Notes under the pieces: generated by a model
Seen by the model: only the letters and a program-made list of their open reading frames with translations
Databases searched by the model: none
What the model was told of the DNA's origin: nothing
Made by a program: the position numbers and the translations under genes
Source: CAVRCA01 sp963719345
Lineage (GTDB): Bacteria > Pseudomonadota > Alphaproteobacteria > Acetobacterales > Acetobacteraceae
Direction: 5' to 3'
NCBI GenBank assembly: GCA_963719345.1
Contig: CAVRCA010000006.1
Coordinates: 1-64,000, forward strand
Length of the DNA: 64,000 bases
Part shown: positions 41,086-54,973 of the stretch, one piece after another
Layout: each line of letters begins with the position of its first letter
Position numbering within the stretch: position 1 is the first letter of the stretch

Positions 41086-41230
41086 TCGCAGGGAAGGGAT
41101 ACGCTGGCGGCGCCGATGTCCGGCAACCAAGGCCAGCTCGAGACGCATCCGGCATCCGCCGGACGCTTGTTCGGAGCGGCGCAAACCGGTCCCACCCTTG
41201 CAGGCAGACCCCGCCTCGCGACGCATCCTT

Positions 41231-42728
<1,498 letters not shown>

Positions 42729-43060
42729 ATCCCACGCCTCAAACCCAGCAGAAACCCACCCCAAAGCAGGCACCCACCAAGCCAAAGCGCAAAACGAACA
42801 GACCCGAACTCACCTCAACCCACAGGCCACCCAACCAGACCAAACCAGCCAGACAACCCACAGGACACAAGCGTACTGTTCACGCATCAAAGAAGACACG
42901 CCACCAGCACCCCAAGCATCCAACAATCAAGGCAAGCCCAGGCACAATAACCACCCAAACCAACCCCAATCACCAAACATCAACCCCTACGCAAGTCACC
43001 CCACGCAAAAGGCCCAAGGACGCCGCCAACGTATCCCTTCCTAGCCTCTTCGATTTTCAA
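42729..43060 (-). promoter_or_regulatory. rRNA operon leader and promoter region with extreme strand asymmetry
   Basis: For about 280 bases the plus strand is almost only A and C, so the transcript leader is almost only G and U. No gene is present. I could not place a -35/-10 pair with confidence. The upstream rRNA promoter must lie in this stretch or just beyond it. Confidence 0.55.
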
Positions 43061-43067
43061 TGAACCG

Positions 43068-43101
43068 CCCCTTGCGGGGGATGAACGCCCCCCGGAGGGG
43101 G
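43068..43101. repeat. Two adjacent small hairpins
   Basis: CCCC-TTGC-GGGG and CCCCC-CGGA-GGGGG, each followed by the same GGATG-type flank, form a short tandem pair between the rRNA leader and clpB. They may help end clpB transcription or insulate the rRNA promoter. Confidence 0.45.
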
Positions 43102-43200
43102 ATGTCGCCGACCACCCGGCCAGCGGCGAGGCGCGGTATTTAGGCGCGCCGCCCAGGCGTGTCAACGCCATTACAGGCCGGTTGCAGGGTTTTTCCCAAA

Positions 43201-43224
43201 CCCCTCTCCCCACCGGGAGAGGGG
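43201..43224 (-). terminator. Hairpin after clpB
   Basis: CCCCTCTCCC and GGGAGAGGGG form a perfect 10-bp stem with a 4-base loop, 22 bases past the clpB stop. On the minus strand a short T-run follows. Probably the clpB terminator. Confidence 0.7.
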
Positions 43225-43245
43225 CCCGGAAACCTCCGGAAAACC

Positions 43246-45825
<2,580 letters not shown>

Positions 45826-45944
45826 GATGTTCGTCCCTATCGATCAGGCGACCGGCCTTCCCCCGTCCCTGATCAGGCAACGAAGGCACGACCTTTGCAA
45901 ATCCACATGGTAGATGGGCAAGTTGGCCTCAAGGGGGTTCGCCC

Positions 45945-46718
45945 ATGCGCGTCGAATACCTGTATCGCTTCCCGGTAAAGGGCCTGACCGCCGAGGCGCT
46001 GGAGGTGGCCGACGTCGAGGAGGGCGGCGCCATCCCCTGGGATCGCGCCTTCGCTCTGGCGCAAGGGGACGCGCCGTTCGACCCGGCCAACCCCGAGTGG
46101 CTGCCGAAAGATCATTTCATGTGCCTCAAGCGGAACGCCAGGGTCGCTGCGTTGCGCTCGCATTTCGAGCCCCGCTCCGGACGGCTGACGATCCGCGCGC
46201 CACAAGGGGACGCGCCACAAGGGGACATGGTGTCGGAGAACGCGCTGACGGCGGACGGCCGAGCGCGGATCGCCGCCTTCCTGACCGGTTTCTTGGGCGA
46301 GGAGGCGCGCGGCACGCCGACCTTCCACCACGTCCCCGGCCACGTGTTCGGCGACCAGCGGCGGCCGGTAATCAGCCTGATCAGCTTGGCGAGCCTGCGC
46401 GATTTCGAGCAGCAAATCGGCCAGCGCCGGCACCGGCGGCGGTTCCGCGCCAACGTCTGGTTTTCCGGCGCCCCGGCCTGGAGCGAGCTCGACTGGGTCG
46501 GGCGGCAGGTGCAGCTCGGCGGCGCCACCCTGCGCGTGGTCAAGCGGATCGCCCGCTGCCCGGCCACCGAGGTCAATCCCGAAACCGCGGAGCGCGACGC
46601 CGACCCGGTTTCGGAGCTGCGCCGGCTGTATGGCCATGTCGATCTCGGCGTCCACGCCGAGGTCATCGAGGCCGGCCGCGTTGCAGTCGGCGATGCCATC
46701 GAGGTGCTGCCGGACTGA
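45945..46718 (+). CDS. MOSC-domain protein with beta-barrel N-domain
   Basis: The 257-residue protein begins VEYLYRFPVKGLTAEALEV, the MOSC N-terminal barrel. The MOSC domain holds RFRANVWFSGAPAW and the conserved cysteine in RIARCPATEVNPETAERD. MOSC proteins carry sulfur or bind molybdenum cofactor (relatives of the mARC N-reductases and YcbX). A small internal duplication, PQGDAPQGD (46,201-46,227), lies before the MOSC core. The start ATG is internal to a short open frame that extends into the clpB promoter gap. Divergent from clpB; specific reaction unknown. Confidence 0.85.
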   Translation: MRVEYLYRFPVKGLTAEALEVADVEEGGAIPWDRAFALAQGDAPFDPANPEWLPKDHFMCLKRNARVAALRSHFEPRSGRLTIRAPQGDAPQGDMVSENALTADGRARIAAFLTGFLGEEARGTPTFHHVPGHVFGDQRRPVISLISLASLRDFEQQIGQRRHRRRFRANVWFSGAPAWSELDWVGRQVQLGGATLRVVKRIARCPATEVNPETAERDADPVSELRRLYGHVDLGVHAEVIEAGRVAVGDAIEVLPD

Positions 46719-46933
46719 CTTCCCCTCCCCCGGGAGAGGGCCGGAGTAAGGGATCGGGCCTCAGCCACCCGCAGCGCGGCCGCAGCCGTCATCCCGGCCG
46801 TCATACATTCCCCTGATCCGGGCTCTCCACCGCGCGGTCATTGCCCACTTCCGGGCAACCGTGAAGGGGCACGATTGCCCTGATCCGGGCGTGTATGTTA
46901 GCATTCCTAACTACGTCAGGGTAAGGAGACGGC

Positions 46934-47737
46934 GTGCGGACATTGGACTTCTCGCAGGCGGACGCGGCGCGCGAACGGCTGCTGGAGCAGCTTGGCGCGC
47001 GGGCGAGCGTGTTGGCGAAGCCGCCGCCGGACATCGAGGCGCGCAAGGCGGCGATGCGGGCGGCGGGCGCGCGCCTGTTCGCGCAACGGGGACTGGCCGG
47101 AGCGAGCCTCGCCGACATCGCCGCCTCACTCGGACTGGCGACGACCACCTGCTCCTACTACTACCGGACCCGCGACGAGCTGATCTACGCCATCCTCCAT
47201 GACCACGTGATGGCGCTGCACGACGCGCTGGACGCGGCCGATCCGTTGCCGCACTGGAGCGAGGACGAGCCGGTGCAGGTGTCGCCGCCGCTGGCGCGTC
47301 TCGAAGCGTTGGCGCTCGCCTTGTTGCAGGCGCTGGCGTCCGGCGAGGCGGCCCAGCGCGTGCTGCTGGCCGCCCTGCACACGTTGCCGGTGATGAGCGA
47401 GCGCACGCTGCGCGACCTGTTCCGCGGCGTTCTGTGGCGCATCGAGCGCGTGTTGCTGCTCGCCGTCCCCCGCCTCTCCCGCCGCCGCGCGCTGCTGTTC
47501 CCGCTCGCCGCGAGTTTTGTGGCGATGGCAGCGCATTACGTGCTGTGGTTCCGCGACGACGGCCGGCTGAGCCGGGCGGAGTACGCCCGCCTGATCGTGC
47601 AGATGACGGTGGCGGGCGGCAAGGCGGCCTATCGCGGGCAGGTCGGCAAAGCGCGCGGCCTGGGCCGGCGGCAAATGCCCGCAGGCCCGCTGCTCAACAT
47701 CGACCGGGAGCGGCGAGACGGGCCGAGCCCGGGGTGA
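46934..47737 (+). CDS. TetR/AcrR-family transcriptional regulator
   Basis: The 267-residue protein has an N-terminal helix-turn-helix at residues ~35-85: AARLFAQRG-like GARLFAQRGLAGASLADIAA then LGLATTTCSYYYRTRDELIY. The C-terminal ligand domain is helical with no close family signal and ends in a basic tail. It starts from a GTG preceded by AAGGAG. Usually such regulators repress a neighbouring operon in the absence of a ligand; the nearest candidates are the downstream SnoaL-like and DJ-1 genes on the other strand. A target operator was not found. Confidence 0.85.
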   Translation: MRTLDFSQADAARERLLEQLGARASVLAKPPPDIEARKAAMRAAGARLFAQRGLAGASLADIAASLGLATTTCSYYYRTRDELIYAILHDHVMALHDALDAADPLPHWSEDEPVQVSPPLARLEALALALLQALASGEAAQRVLLAALHTLPVMSERTLRDLFRGVLWRIERVLLLAVPRLSRRRALLFPLAASFVAMAAHYVLWFRDDGRLSRAEYARLIVQMTVAGGKAAYRGQVGKARGLGRRQMPAGPLLNIDRERRDGPSPG

Positions 47738-47861
47738 CGCCGACGAACGGCGGTTATCCGTCCGCACCGCGATCGCCATGGTCGACGCAGGCGGAACCCG
47801 GCCGCTCGCAGGATGGCGGTCGCCTCTTCGTAGCCGCGAACATCCCCACGCCAGCGCGCGT

Positions 47862-48252
47862 TCAGAACGCGGTGGGGCCGACCGATCCGACCCACCGGAT
47901 GACTTTGGACGGATCGGCCTCGTCCATGTAGAAGAAATGGGTCATCGTGGGCTGCACGCTCGCCATGCCGGGGTCGTCGAACGTCATCGCGACCTTGCCG
48001 TGGAAGATCTTGAGCAACGGGCTGTCCCAGGTACTCGACCACGTCGTGGTGCGCGGTGAAACCCTTGTCGATGAAGTCCCGCAGGTTCTGGCGGATCGTC
48101 TCGCGTCCATGCCAATCGGCAACGCCGAGGCTGCACACGGCGTCATCGGCGAAACAGTCAAAACCTTTGCCGAAAGTCTTGTCGTCGATCTCCTTCCACA
48201 TCGCCAGCAGCCATTCCGGCGGCAACGTCCGCGTGAAACTGATTGTCGTCAT
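47862..48252 (-). CDS. SnoaL-like (NTF2-fold) protein (one frameshift near 48,025)
   Basis: The ~130-residue product shows the short alpha+beta NTF2 pattern: WLLAMWKEIDD, DCFADDAVCSLGVADWHGRE, FTAHHDVVEY, then, after a slip, LKIFHGKVAMTFDDPGMA and a C-terminal strand VIRWVGSVGPTAF. Proteins of this fold include polyketide cyclases and many small isomerases or hydratases. It is 40 bases downstream of the DJ-1 gene on the same strand, so probably cotranscribed. Substrate unknown. Confidence 0.7.
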
Positions 48253-48291
48253 GTCATGCTCCTGAACAACGTATTTGGGCGCGAGACGGGC

Positions 48292-49014
48292 TTATTCGGC
48301 CGCGCTGTCGGGAAGGTGGATACCGAGCCGGGCTGCCACGCGGCGCGCCGTCGCCTCCCGCTGCGCCGTGATGCCTTGCAGCGAACGCCGCGCCTCGGCG
48401 AGAACCCCGGCTGGCGCGACCTCGGGCGTACCGCTGTCGAACGGCGGCTCCGGCGCATACACCATGTGGAGCTGGATCGCCTGCGCCACCGCCTCGCCGC
48501 GCAACTCGGCCGCGAGACGCAATGCGCCGTCGATCCCGGCAGTGACGCCGGCGGCAAACACCCAGCCTTCGTCCACGACCACCCGCTGATTGACGGGGAT
48601 CGCGCCGAACAACGGCAGCAGGTGGAACGAGGCCCAGTGCGTCGTCGCTCGGCGTCCCTTGAGCAGGCCGGCCGCGCCGCACAGCAAGGCGCCCGTGCAG
48701 ACGGATAGGACGCTGCGCGCTCCGGCGGCCTGCCGCCCGATCCAGGCGAGCACCGCCGCATCCTCCATCAAGGCTTCCTGGCCGCGACCGCCCGGAACAT
48801 GCAGCACGTCGAGCGGCGGAGCATCCGCGATGGCGGCATCTGGCGTCAGCCGCAATCCCTTCAAGTCGCGGACGGGGTCGGCCGTCCTGCCGTAGAGGCG
48901 GTAGGTCGAGTTGGGGATGCGCGACAGCACCTCGAATGGTCCCGCCAGGTCGATCTGATCCAGTCCCTCGAACAACAAGGAGCCGATCTGCAGGTGGATG
49001 TCGTGCGGGATCAT
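48292..49014 (-). CDS. inhA: DJ-1/PfpI-family protein, isonitrile hydratase-like
   Basis: The 240-residue protein has the DJ-1 nucleophile elbow with Cys (SVLSVCTGALLCGAAGLLKG), the upstream ADAPPLDVLHVPGGRG and TTHWASFHLL. The pattern and the C-terminal segment VYAPEPPFDSGTPE match Pseudomonas isonitrile hydratase InhA. That enzyme converts isonitriles to N-substituted formamides; other members of the same subfamily may differ. It is divergent from a GlxA-like regulator that carries the same DJ-1 fold in its N-terminus, a common pairing. The symbol is by similarity only. Confidence 0.78.
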   Translation of the reverse strand: MIPHDIHLQIGSLLFEGLDQIDLAGPFEVLSRIPNSTYRLYGRTADPVRDLKGLRLTPDAAIADAPPLDVLHVPGGRGQEALMEDAAVLAWIGRQAAGARSVLSVCTGALLCGAAGLLKGRRATTHWASFHLLPLFGAIPVNQRVVVDEGWVFAAGVTAGIDGALRLAAELRGEAVAQAIQLHMVYAPEPPFDSGTPEVAPAGVLAEARRSLQGITAQREATARRVAARLGIHLPDSAAE

Positions 49015-49080
49015 ACGCGTCTCCGGTTGGGGTTCGCGGCAATGGACAGGGCAACCCTATCCGGGCACGCTGCGGCGGAA

Positions 49081-50070
49081 ATGCCAAAGACCCCACCGTT
49101 TGCGCCAAGTGCGGCCCGTGGCGTCGAAGTGCTCGCCTATCCGTCCGTGCAGTTGCTCGATGTCACGGGGCCGCTCCAGGTGTTCGCATCGGCCAACGAA
49201 TGCGTCGTCAAGGCGGGGGGAGCACCGCCCTACGCACCCCGGGTGGTGGCAAAGGCCGGTCGGGCGGTGACGACGTCGGCCGGGCTGGAACTCGTCGCGG
49301 ATGCGCTTCCGGCGGCGGGAGCGACGGTGGATACGTTGATTGTCGCGGGCGGTCAGGGCGTCGATGTGGCGGCGGCGGATCCCGCGCTGGTCGACTGGGT
49401 GCGCGAGCGGGCGAAGCAGGCCCGTCGCACCGCTTCCGTTTGCACCGGGGCCTTCCTGCTCGACGCAGGCATGCTGGATGGGCGACGCGCAGTGACCCAC
49501 TGGTCGGTTTGCGCAGAGCTTGCCCGGCGCTTTCCCGCGATACGCGTCGAGCCTGACCCGATCTTCGTGCGTGACGGCCCGGTCTGGACCTCGGCAGGAG
49601 TGACGGCAGGGATCGATCTGGCGCTGGCGCTCGTCGAGGAGGATTTGGGCCGCGCCGTGGCACTCGCCGTAGCCCGCTACCTCGTCGTGTTCCTGAAGCG
49701 CCCCGGCGGGCAGGCGCAGTTCAGCGCCGCCCTGTCCCTGCAAGCAACGGCGGGCAGGTTCGACGCACTCCACGACTGGATGAACGAGCACTTGGCTGAA
49801 GACCTTCCGCTCCCGGTCCTGGCCAGGGAGGCCGGGATGAGCGAGCGCAGCTTCAGTCGGCACTATGCGGAGGCGACCGGGCTGACGCCGGCCCGGGCCG
49901 TGGAACGGCTCCGGGTGGAAGCGGCGCGGCTGCTGCTGTCGGACTCCCGCCTGCCGGTCAAGCGGATCTGCCAGCGTTGCGGCTTCGGTTCGGAGGAGAC
50001 GATGCGCCGCAGCTTCCTGCGCCTATTAGCGACAGCACCGCAGGATTACCGCGCGCGGTTCAGCCCTTGA
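49081..50070 (+). CDS. GlxA-family AraC-type regulator with DJ-1-like sensor domain
   Basis: The N-terminal ~180 residues are a class-I-glutamine-amidotransferase/DJ-1-like domain (VLAYPSVQLLDVTGPLQVFA, ASVCTGAFLLDAGML). The C-terminal AraC helix-turn-helix pair holds LAREAGMSERSFSRHYAEAT and ICQRCGFGSEETMRRSFLRL. Members activate genes for quaternary amines, amino acids or aldehydes. The start ATG at 49,081 is preferred over 49,042 because the domain begins soon after; either is possible. It is divergent from the isonitrile-hydratase-like gene, 66 bases away, and likely controls it. Confidence 0.88.
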   Translation: MPKTPPFAPSAARGVEVLAYPSVQLLDVTGPLQVFASANECVVKAGGAPPYAPRVVAKAGRAVTTSAGLELVADALPAAGATVDTLIVAGGQGVDVAAADPALVDWVRERAKQARRTASVCTGAFLLDAGMLDGRRAVTHWSVCAELARRFPAIRVEPDPIFVRDGPVWTSAGVTAGIDLALALVEEDLGRAVALAVARYLVVFLKRPGGQAQFSAALSLQATAGRFDALHDWMNEHLAEDLPLPVLAREAGMSERSFSRHYAEATGLTPARAVERLRVEAARLLLSDSRLPVKRICQRCGFGSEETMRRSFLRLLATAPQDYRARFSP

Positions 50071-50263
50071 GTATGATTTTCGCCGCCGCTGCGCGGTTAC
50101 TTGCGGCGAGCCCGGCGATGACGGGGTGCTGCACGGTCACTTTGTTGCTGTGCTTGGCAGCCGCATCCGCGACCATGCATGATGCGCTTCGTGGTTGCGA
50201 GCCGCAGGCGGCGTGGCAAACCAGGCTTTGGTGGCACGGCTCCGGCACGAAAACGGGGGAAAC

Positions 50264-51332
50264 ATGGCCGAGGAAACCAATCGCTACGACCTCACCGCGG
50301 CGCGGCAGCACCCAAGGCGAGGGCGCGACATCCGGCCTGCCAGCAGTACCGATCGACATCCACGCCCATGTCTACAGCCCGGAGGCGGCCGCGTTCGCCG
50401 CGCCGCTGCTCGACGCCGGCAGCGCCCCGCTCGGCCGGTTCGCGACACCGGGCACCGCCGCGCTCAACCGCAAGCAGGAAAGCGAGCGCGCCCGCACCTC
50501 GACCGACATGAGCCTACGGCTCGCCGACATGGACAAAATGGGCATCGACGTCCAGGTGGTGACGCCCGCGCCACCGCAGATCTACACAACGCTGGAGCCC
50601 GAGGCCGCGCTGCGCGCCATGCGCATGGTGAACGACAACATCGCGGCGTTCGCGGCGCGTCGCCCCGACCGCTTCGTGCCGATGGGTGCCGTGCCGCTGC
50701 AAGCCGGCCAGGGAGCGGTCGAGGAGCTCGAGCGCTGCATGGGTGCGCTCGGCTTCAAGGGTGTCGAGGTGCTCACCAACGTCGCCGGCCGCGAATTGTC
50801 GGAGCCGGATTACGCGCCGTTCTGGGGGAGCGCGGAGCGGCTGGGCGCGGTCGTGATGATCCACCCGGGCGGTTTCACCGACGCGCAGCGGCTGGGCCGG
50901 TTCTATCTCAACAACACCATCGGCAACCCGCTCGAGACGACGATCGCGCTGCACTACCTTATCCTCGACGGCGTGCTGGAGCGGCATCCCGGTCTCAAGC
51001 TGCTCGCCGTGCATGGCGGCGGGTTTCTCGGCGGCTACTCCGGGCGGATCGATCACGCTTGGGGTGCGCGCAGCGACGCGCACGGCAGCCTCCCCAATCC
51101 CCCCAGCTCCTACCTCAAGCGGATCTGGTTCGATAGCGTGGTGTTTACGCCGCACCAGCTTGATGCCCTGGTCCGCACCTTCGGTGCCGAAAAGATCATG
51201 CTGGGCACCGATTATCCCTACGACATGGGTGAGTACGACCCGATCGGCCATCTGGCGAGCAGCGAAACACTGGACGAAGCAGGGATCGCGGCCGTCGCGG
51301 GCGGCAACGCGCGGCGCCTGTTCGGGCTTTGA
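50264..51332 (+). CDS. Amidohydrolase-2 family metal-dependent hydrolase/decarboxylase (one frameshift near 50,310)
   Basis: The metal site begins with VPIDIHAHVYSP (HxH) and continues with later His and Asp ligands: MIHPGGFTDAQ, LLAVHGGGFLGGYSGRI and MLGTDYPYDMG. This is the ACMSD/gamma-resorcylate-decarboxylase branch, acting on aromatic or heterocyclic acids, often as a decarboxylase or C-C hydrolase. The protein is about 350 residues. The ATG at 50,264 (MAEETNRYDLTA) is preceded by a purine-rich ribosome site, and one slip before GLPAVPIDIH must be corrected. It opens the catabolic region and may be the first ring-processing step. Confidence 0.8.
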
Positions 51333-51350
51333 GCGTGCGGCAACCGGCGC

Positions 51351-52574
51351 TCAACCCACTTCCACCGGCTCGATCTCACGCAGCCGCGGCAGGACCTCCT
51401 GCGTGAACAGCCGGATGCCCTTTTCCAATTCCGCGTGCGTCATGAAGCCGGATCGCCCGACCAGCGCGAGGTGGCCGAAACCGCCTACCTTGTCGTAGAA
51501 ATCCATGATCTGGCGGTACACGCTGTCCGGGCCGCCGGCGAACAGGATGCCCTGCGCCATCGCCTCCGGCGCGGTGATGGACATCAGTTTCTGCGGCGTT
51601 CTGGCTTGCCGGGGCGACGCCCTTCTCGGCGTTCTTGAGCGCCAGTCCAGCGTCTGCGCTTGGGCCTGGTGCGGTAGAGGCCGGGGGCCGCGGCCGGCGG
51701 TGCCGCGCCGGGCAGGAACTTGCTGTATTGCGGCGCTGATTTCAGGCTGGTGTTGAGGAACCACAGCAGCTTGCTGCCGACCGCGATGCCTTCCTCGTCG
51801 GTGTCGCCGACATAGACCAGGGCGGCATAGGCGAAATTGTCCGTCGTCACCTTCGGCAGCCCGGCCTCGGCGCGCGCCTGCCGGTGCGCCTCATAGGCCC
51901 GCTTGCGTGCCCTCCGGCCCGCGCAGCACCAGCACGTGCCGCATGCCTCGCCGCCCGACCTCGGCCGCGCTGCGCGGATCGCCGGTCGCGGCCCACATGC
52001 GCGGGTGCGGGTCCTGGTACGGCCGCGGCCAGATGTTCACGTGGCGATGGCTGAAATGCTTGCCCTCCCAGCTGAACGGGCCGTCATGGCTGGTCAGCGC
52101 CTTCTTGATCAGGTCGATCGCCTCCCAGTAGCGCTCCTCGTTGTTGACCGGGTTGACGTTGGCTGACGCCATCTCGGTGCCGCCCGACTTGACGAAGCCG
52201 ATGTCGAAACGGCCGCGCGAGACGACATCGGCGGTGGCATATTCCTCCGCCACGCGCACCGGGTCGGGCCGCAGCGAAACCAGCGTGCCGAGGCTCAGCA
52301 CCCGCACCTTGCGCGTCTGTCGCGCCAGGATGCCGGTGACCATCGGGTTGGCGCCGATCAGCGAGTTGATGCCGGCATGGTGCTCGATCGCGATGACGTT
52401 CATGCCGAGGTCGTCGCACAGCAGGAACTCGTCGAGGACCTCCTCGAACAGGTCGGCGGCCATGCGCGGGTCGCACAGCCGGTTCGGCAAGCTGGCCCGT
52501 ACCGAATCCGCCGCGTCGAGGATCGCCTTGTCCACGAAAGGATAGGGAATTTCGCATTGCCACCAGGCGTCCAT
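51351..52574 (-). CDS. Luciferase-like flavin monooxygenase 1 (frameshifts)
   Basis: The restored ~400-residue protein is an LLM-class flavin-dependent oxidoreductase. It opens EIPYPFVDKAILDAADSVRA, then has DLGMNVIAIEHHAG, KVRVLSLGTLVSLRPDPVRV, FDIGFVKSGGTEMASANVNP and WPRPYQDPHPRMWAATGDPR. The C-terminal part, after slips near 51,890 and 51,600, ends LPRLREIEPVEVG. The TIM-barrel binds reduced FMN or F420 and uses oxygen to hydroxylate or cleave the substrate. It is leftward, sharing the direction of the hydrolase and MFS gene upstream, so the three may form an operon. Confidence 0.8.
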
Positions 52575-52602
52575 GATCGACTCCGAGAGAGTCAGGAAAG
52601 TG

Positions 52603-53396
52603 TCAGCCGTTCAGGAAGCCGACGACATGGTCGACGAACGCTTCGGGTTGCTCGATCTCCGGGTGGTGCCCGGCCCGCTCGATCGCCGCGAAGCGTGCGC
52701 CCGGGATCAGCCCGGCAAAAGCCTTGCCGTAGGCCGAGGTGACGATCCGGTCGTTCTCGCCCCACAGCACCTGGGTCGGCGCTGTGATGCGCGGCAGCCA
52801 ATAGGCCAGCCGGGGATTGTGCATGTACGGATGCCACGCATAGAGCGACAGCAACTCCCAGTTCCGGTGAACCGCAACGAGCTGCGCATCGGTCATTTCG
52901 TCATAATCCGGCGCGTTGGCCAGATCGTGCCAGGTGTGCCGCCTCACTTCGTCCGGGTGAGTGTTGAAGACGTCCAAGATATCCGGGCGTCTCGCGGTCG
53001 CTGACCTTGATGCCGACCGGATCGACCAGGATCAGCCGGTCGATCTTGTGGCACGACCGCACCGCCATTTCGGCCGCGAGCCAGCCGCCGAACGAGAAGC
53101 CGAGGACGGTGATCTTCTCGTGCGGCAGGGCATCGAGCACGGCACTGCAGAGATTTACCAGGTCGTAGACGCTCTCGAAATCCTTCGGGCGAGGCGAGCG
53201 GCCGAACCCGGGATGCGACGGCGCGATGATCTCGCGCATGACGGCCCAGCAACCCGCAGAACCGCGCCGCCGGATCGAGTGGCTGGAAGCCATGCAGCAA
53301 CAGAATGGGGCGCCCGGCACCGCTTCGAACAACCTCAAGTTCGATGCCATGCACGCTCAGCGTTCCGGTGACGGGCAACTCGCTCGCGCTCGACAT
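52603..53396 (-). CDS. Alpha/beta-fold hydrolase (frameshifts)
   Basis: The nucleophile is in TVLGFSFGGWLAAEMAV, the oxyanion segment is PILLLHGFQPLDPAAR, the acid is in QVLWGENDRIVTSAYG and the His in RAGHHPEIEQPE. This is the complete triad of small C-C or ester hydrolases, for example meta-cleavage product hydrolases. Slips near 53,235 and 52,985 must be corrected. The start ATG at 53,396 (MSSASELPVTG) has GAGG a few bases upstream. It lies between the monooxygenase and an MFS transporter gene, all leftward, and could cleave the monooxygenase product. Confidence 0.82.
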
Positions 53397-53437
53397 GACA
53401 GCCTCCTCGGTGACGTTGCGGCGATCGGGAGGGCGAT

Positions 53438-54770
53438 TCACCGGGGCAGTTCGTCATCCCGCGTCTCGCGCCCGATCATCATCGCGACGATGCTGAGGAT
53501 CGCGAAGCAGGTCATGAACGCCGCCGCCTTGTTGAAACTGCCGAACGGCACCACCAGCAGCCCGGCGACCAATGGGCCGAAGCTGGTGATGATCCGGCCG
53601 GATCCATTGCAGAACGACACGGCGGTGGCTCGCACATGGGTCGGGAACAGCTCGGGCAAGATACACCGCGTGGCCGGAAAACACGCCGAACACGAAGTAT
53701 CCGAATACCGGCAGCACCAACGGATACCAGGTGTAGGTCTCGAGCCCGAGATACAGCAGCAGCCCGCTGGCGATCGCCCCGACATTGAACAGCACGATGG
53801 TTGCCCTCCGGCCGAAGGCATCGGCCAGGAAACCGAAGCTGCCGTAGCCGAAGATGCCGCCAACGCCCCAAAGCATCATCCCGTTGCCGATATGCGGGAT
53901 CGCGGCGGCGCCGGTGATGCCCGCCTTCTGCAGCATCAGGCTCTGGATCGTCGGCAGCCAGATGTTGCTGGTCCAGATCGACAGCAGGGTCCCGACGCAG
54001 AACAGCAGACCGACGCCGGTGCTGAAACGCAGCGCCGGGGAGAACAGCTGCAGGAAGGAGAAGCGCATGAACTCGCGGTCGGCGTCGCTGGCGGCGGGAC
54101 CGGCGGCCTTCACGCGACGCACGGCGTTCCTGCACCGTGCTGAAATGCTCCGGCTCCGGCACCCCGCGCCGCAGCAGCAGCAGCAGCAGGGCCGGCACGA
54201 TGCCGACGAAGAACACGTAGCGCCAGCCGTAGGGACCGACGAGGTTGTAGACCTGCCCGCCGATCAGCGGGCCGAACGCGCCGCCGGTCATCATGATGCC
54301 GAGCACCTTCGCCCGGTTGCTGTGCGGCGAAAACTTCGGCCACCAGCGCAATGCCGACCACGGCTTCGGCCCCGGTGCCGATACCGGAAAGAAAGCGGAA
54401 CACTCCGAGCTGCAAGGGGGTCTGGGACAAGCCCTGGCACGCCGTGAAAAAGCTGAACACCAGGATGCTGAGCCCCAGGGTGCGGACGCGGCCGATATAA
54501 TCGGCGACGATGCCGAACAGGAAGCCGCCGACGGCCCATCCCAGCAGCCCGGCCATGGCGAGATAGCCACCGACCGAGCCGATCTGCGCCGGGTCCGCAT
54601 GGCCGCCCAGCAACTCGGTCACTGCCGGACGCAGCGCAAAGGAGAAGAGGCCGAAATCCGTCGAATTCGAGCGCCCAGCCCAGCCAGGTGACCAGAAACA
54701 CCCTCCACTGATAGGAACTTAGGCCGAACCGTCTGGGTAGACTGTCGGCGGCGGCGCCGGTGGCCTGCAT
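53438..54770 (-). CDS. MFS transporter 1, aromatic-acid/sugar-type (frameshifts)
   Basis: About 12 hydrophobic helices span ~440 residues. Signature loops of the family are seen: GGFLFGIVADYIGRVRTLGL between helices 2 and 3, GTGAEAVVGIALVAEVF in helix 4 and GFLADAFGRRATIVLF in the second half. Slips near 54,660, 54,325, 54,120 and 53,660 divide it. The PELFPTHVRATAVSF segment near the end is characteristic of the AAHS and SP families. It probably imports the compound that the neighbouring enzymes degrade. The start ATG at 54,770 is the best; 54,824 is possible. Confidence 0.82.
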
Positions 54771-54973
54771 GGGTCTTCCTCCGGGACAAGGGCTCTTGCG
54801 GCCCTTCAGAACCTTCGTCGTCACGGCACGAGCGGTTGGCCGTTTATAGCCGCGTCATCGCGCGGCTGACAGGAGCGTGTGTACCCTCTCGGCATCCCGC
54901 CCGGAAGCCTGTCGTCGCGACTTTGCCAAGCCCCGCGGCGCCGCTATCGTTTGCGTGGGAGGTCATCGTCGCG

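Noticed and set aside
45826..45944. Possible heat-shock promoter (CTTGAGG ... CCCATCTA) before clpB
   Set aside because: The spacer between the two parts is only about 8 bases, too short for the known RpoH pattern, so I do not call it.
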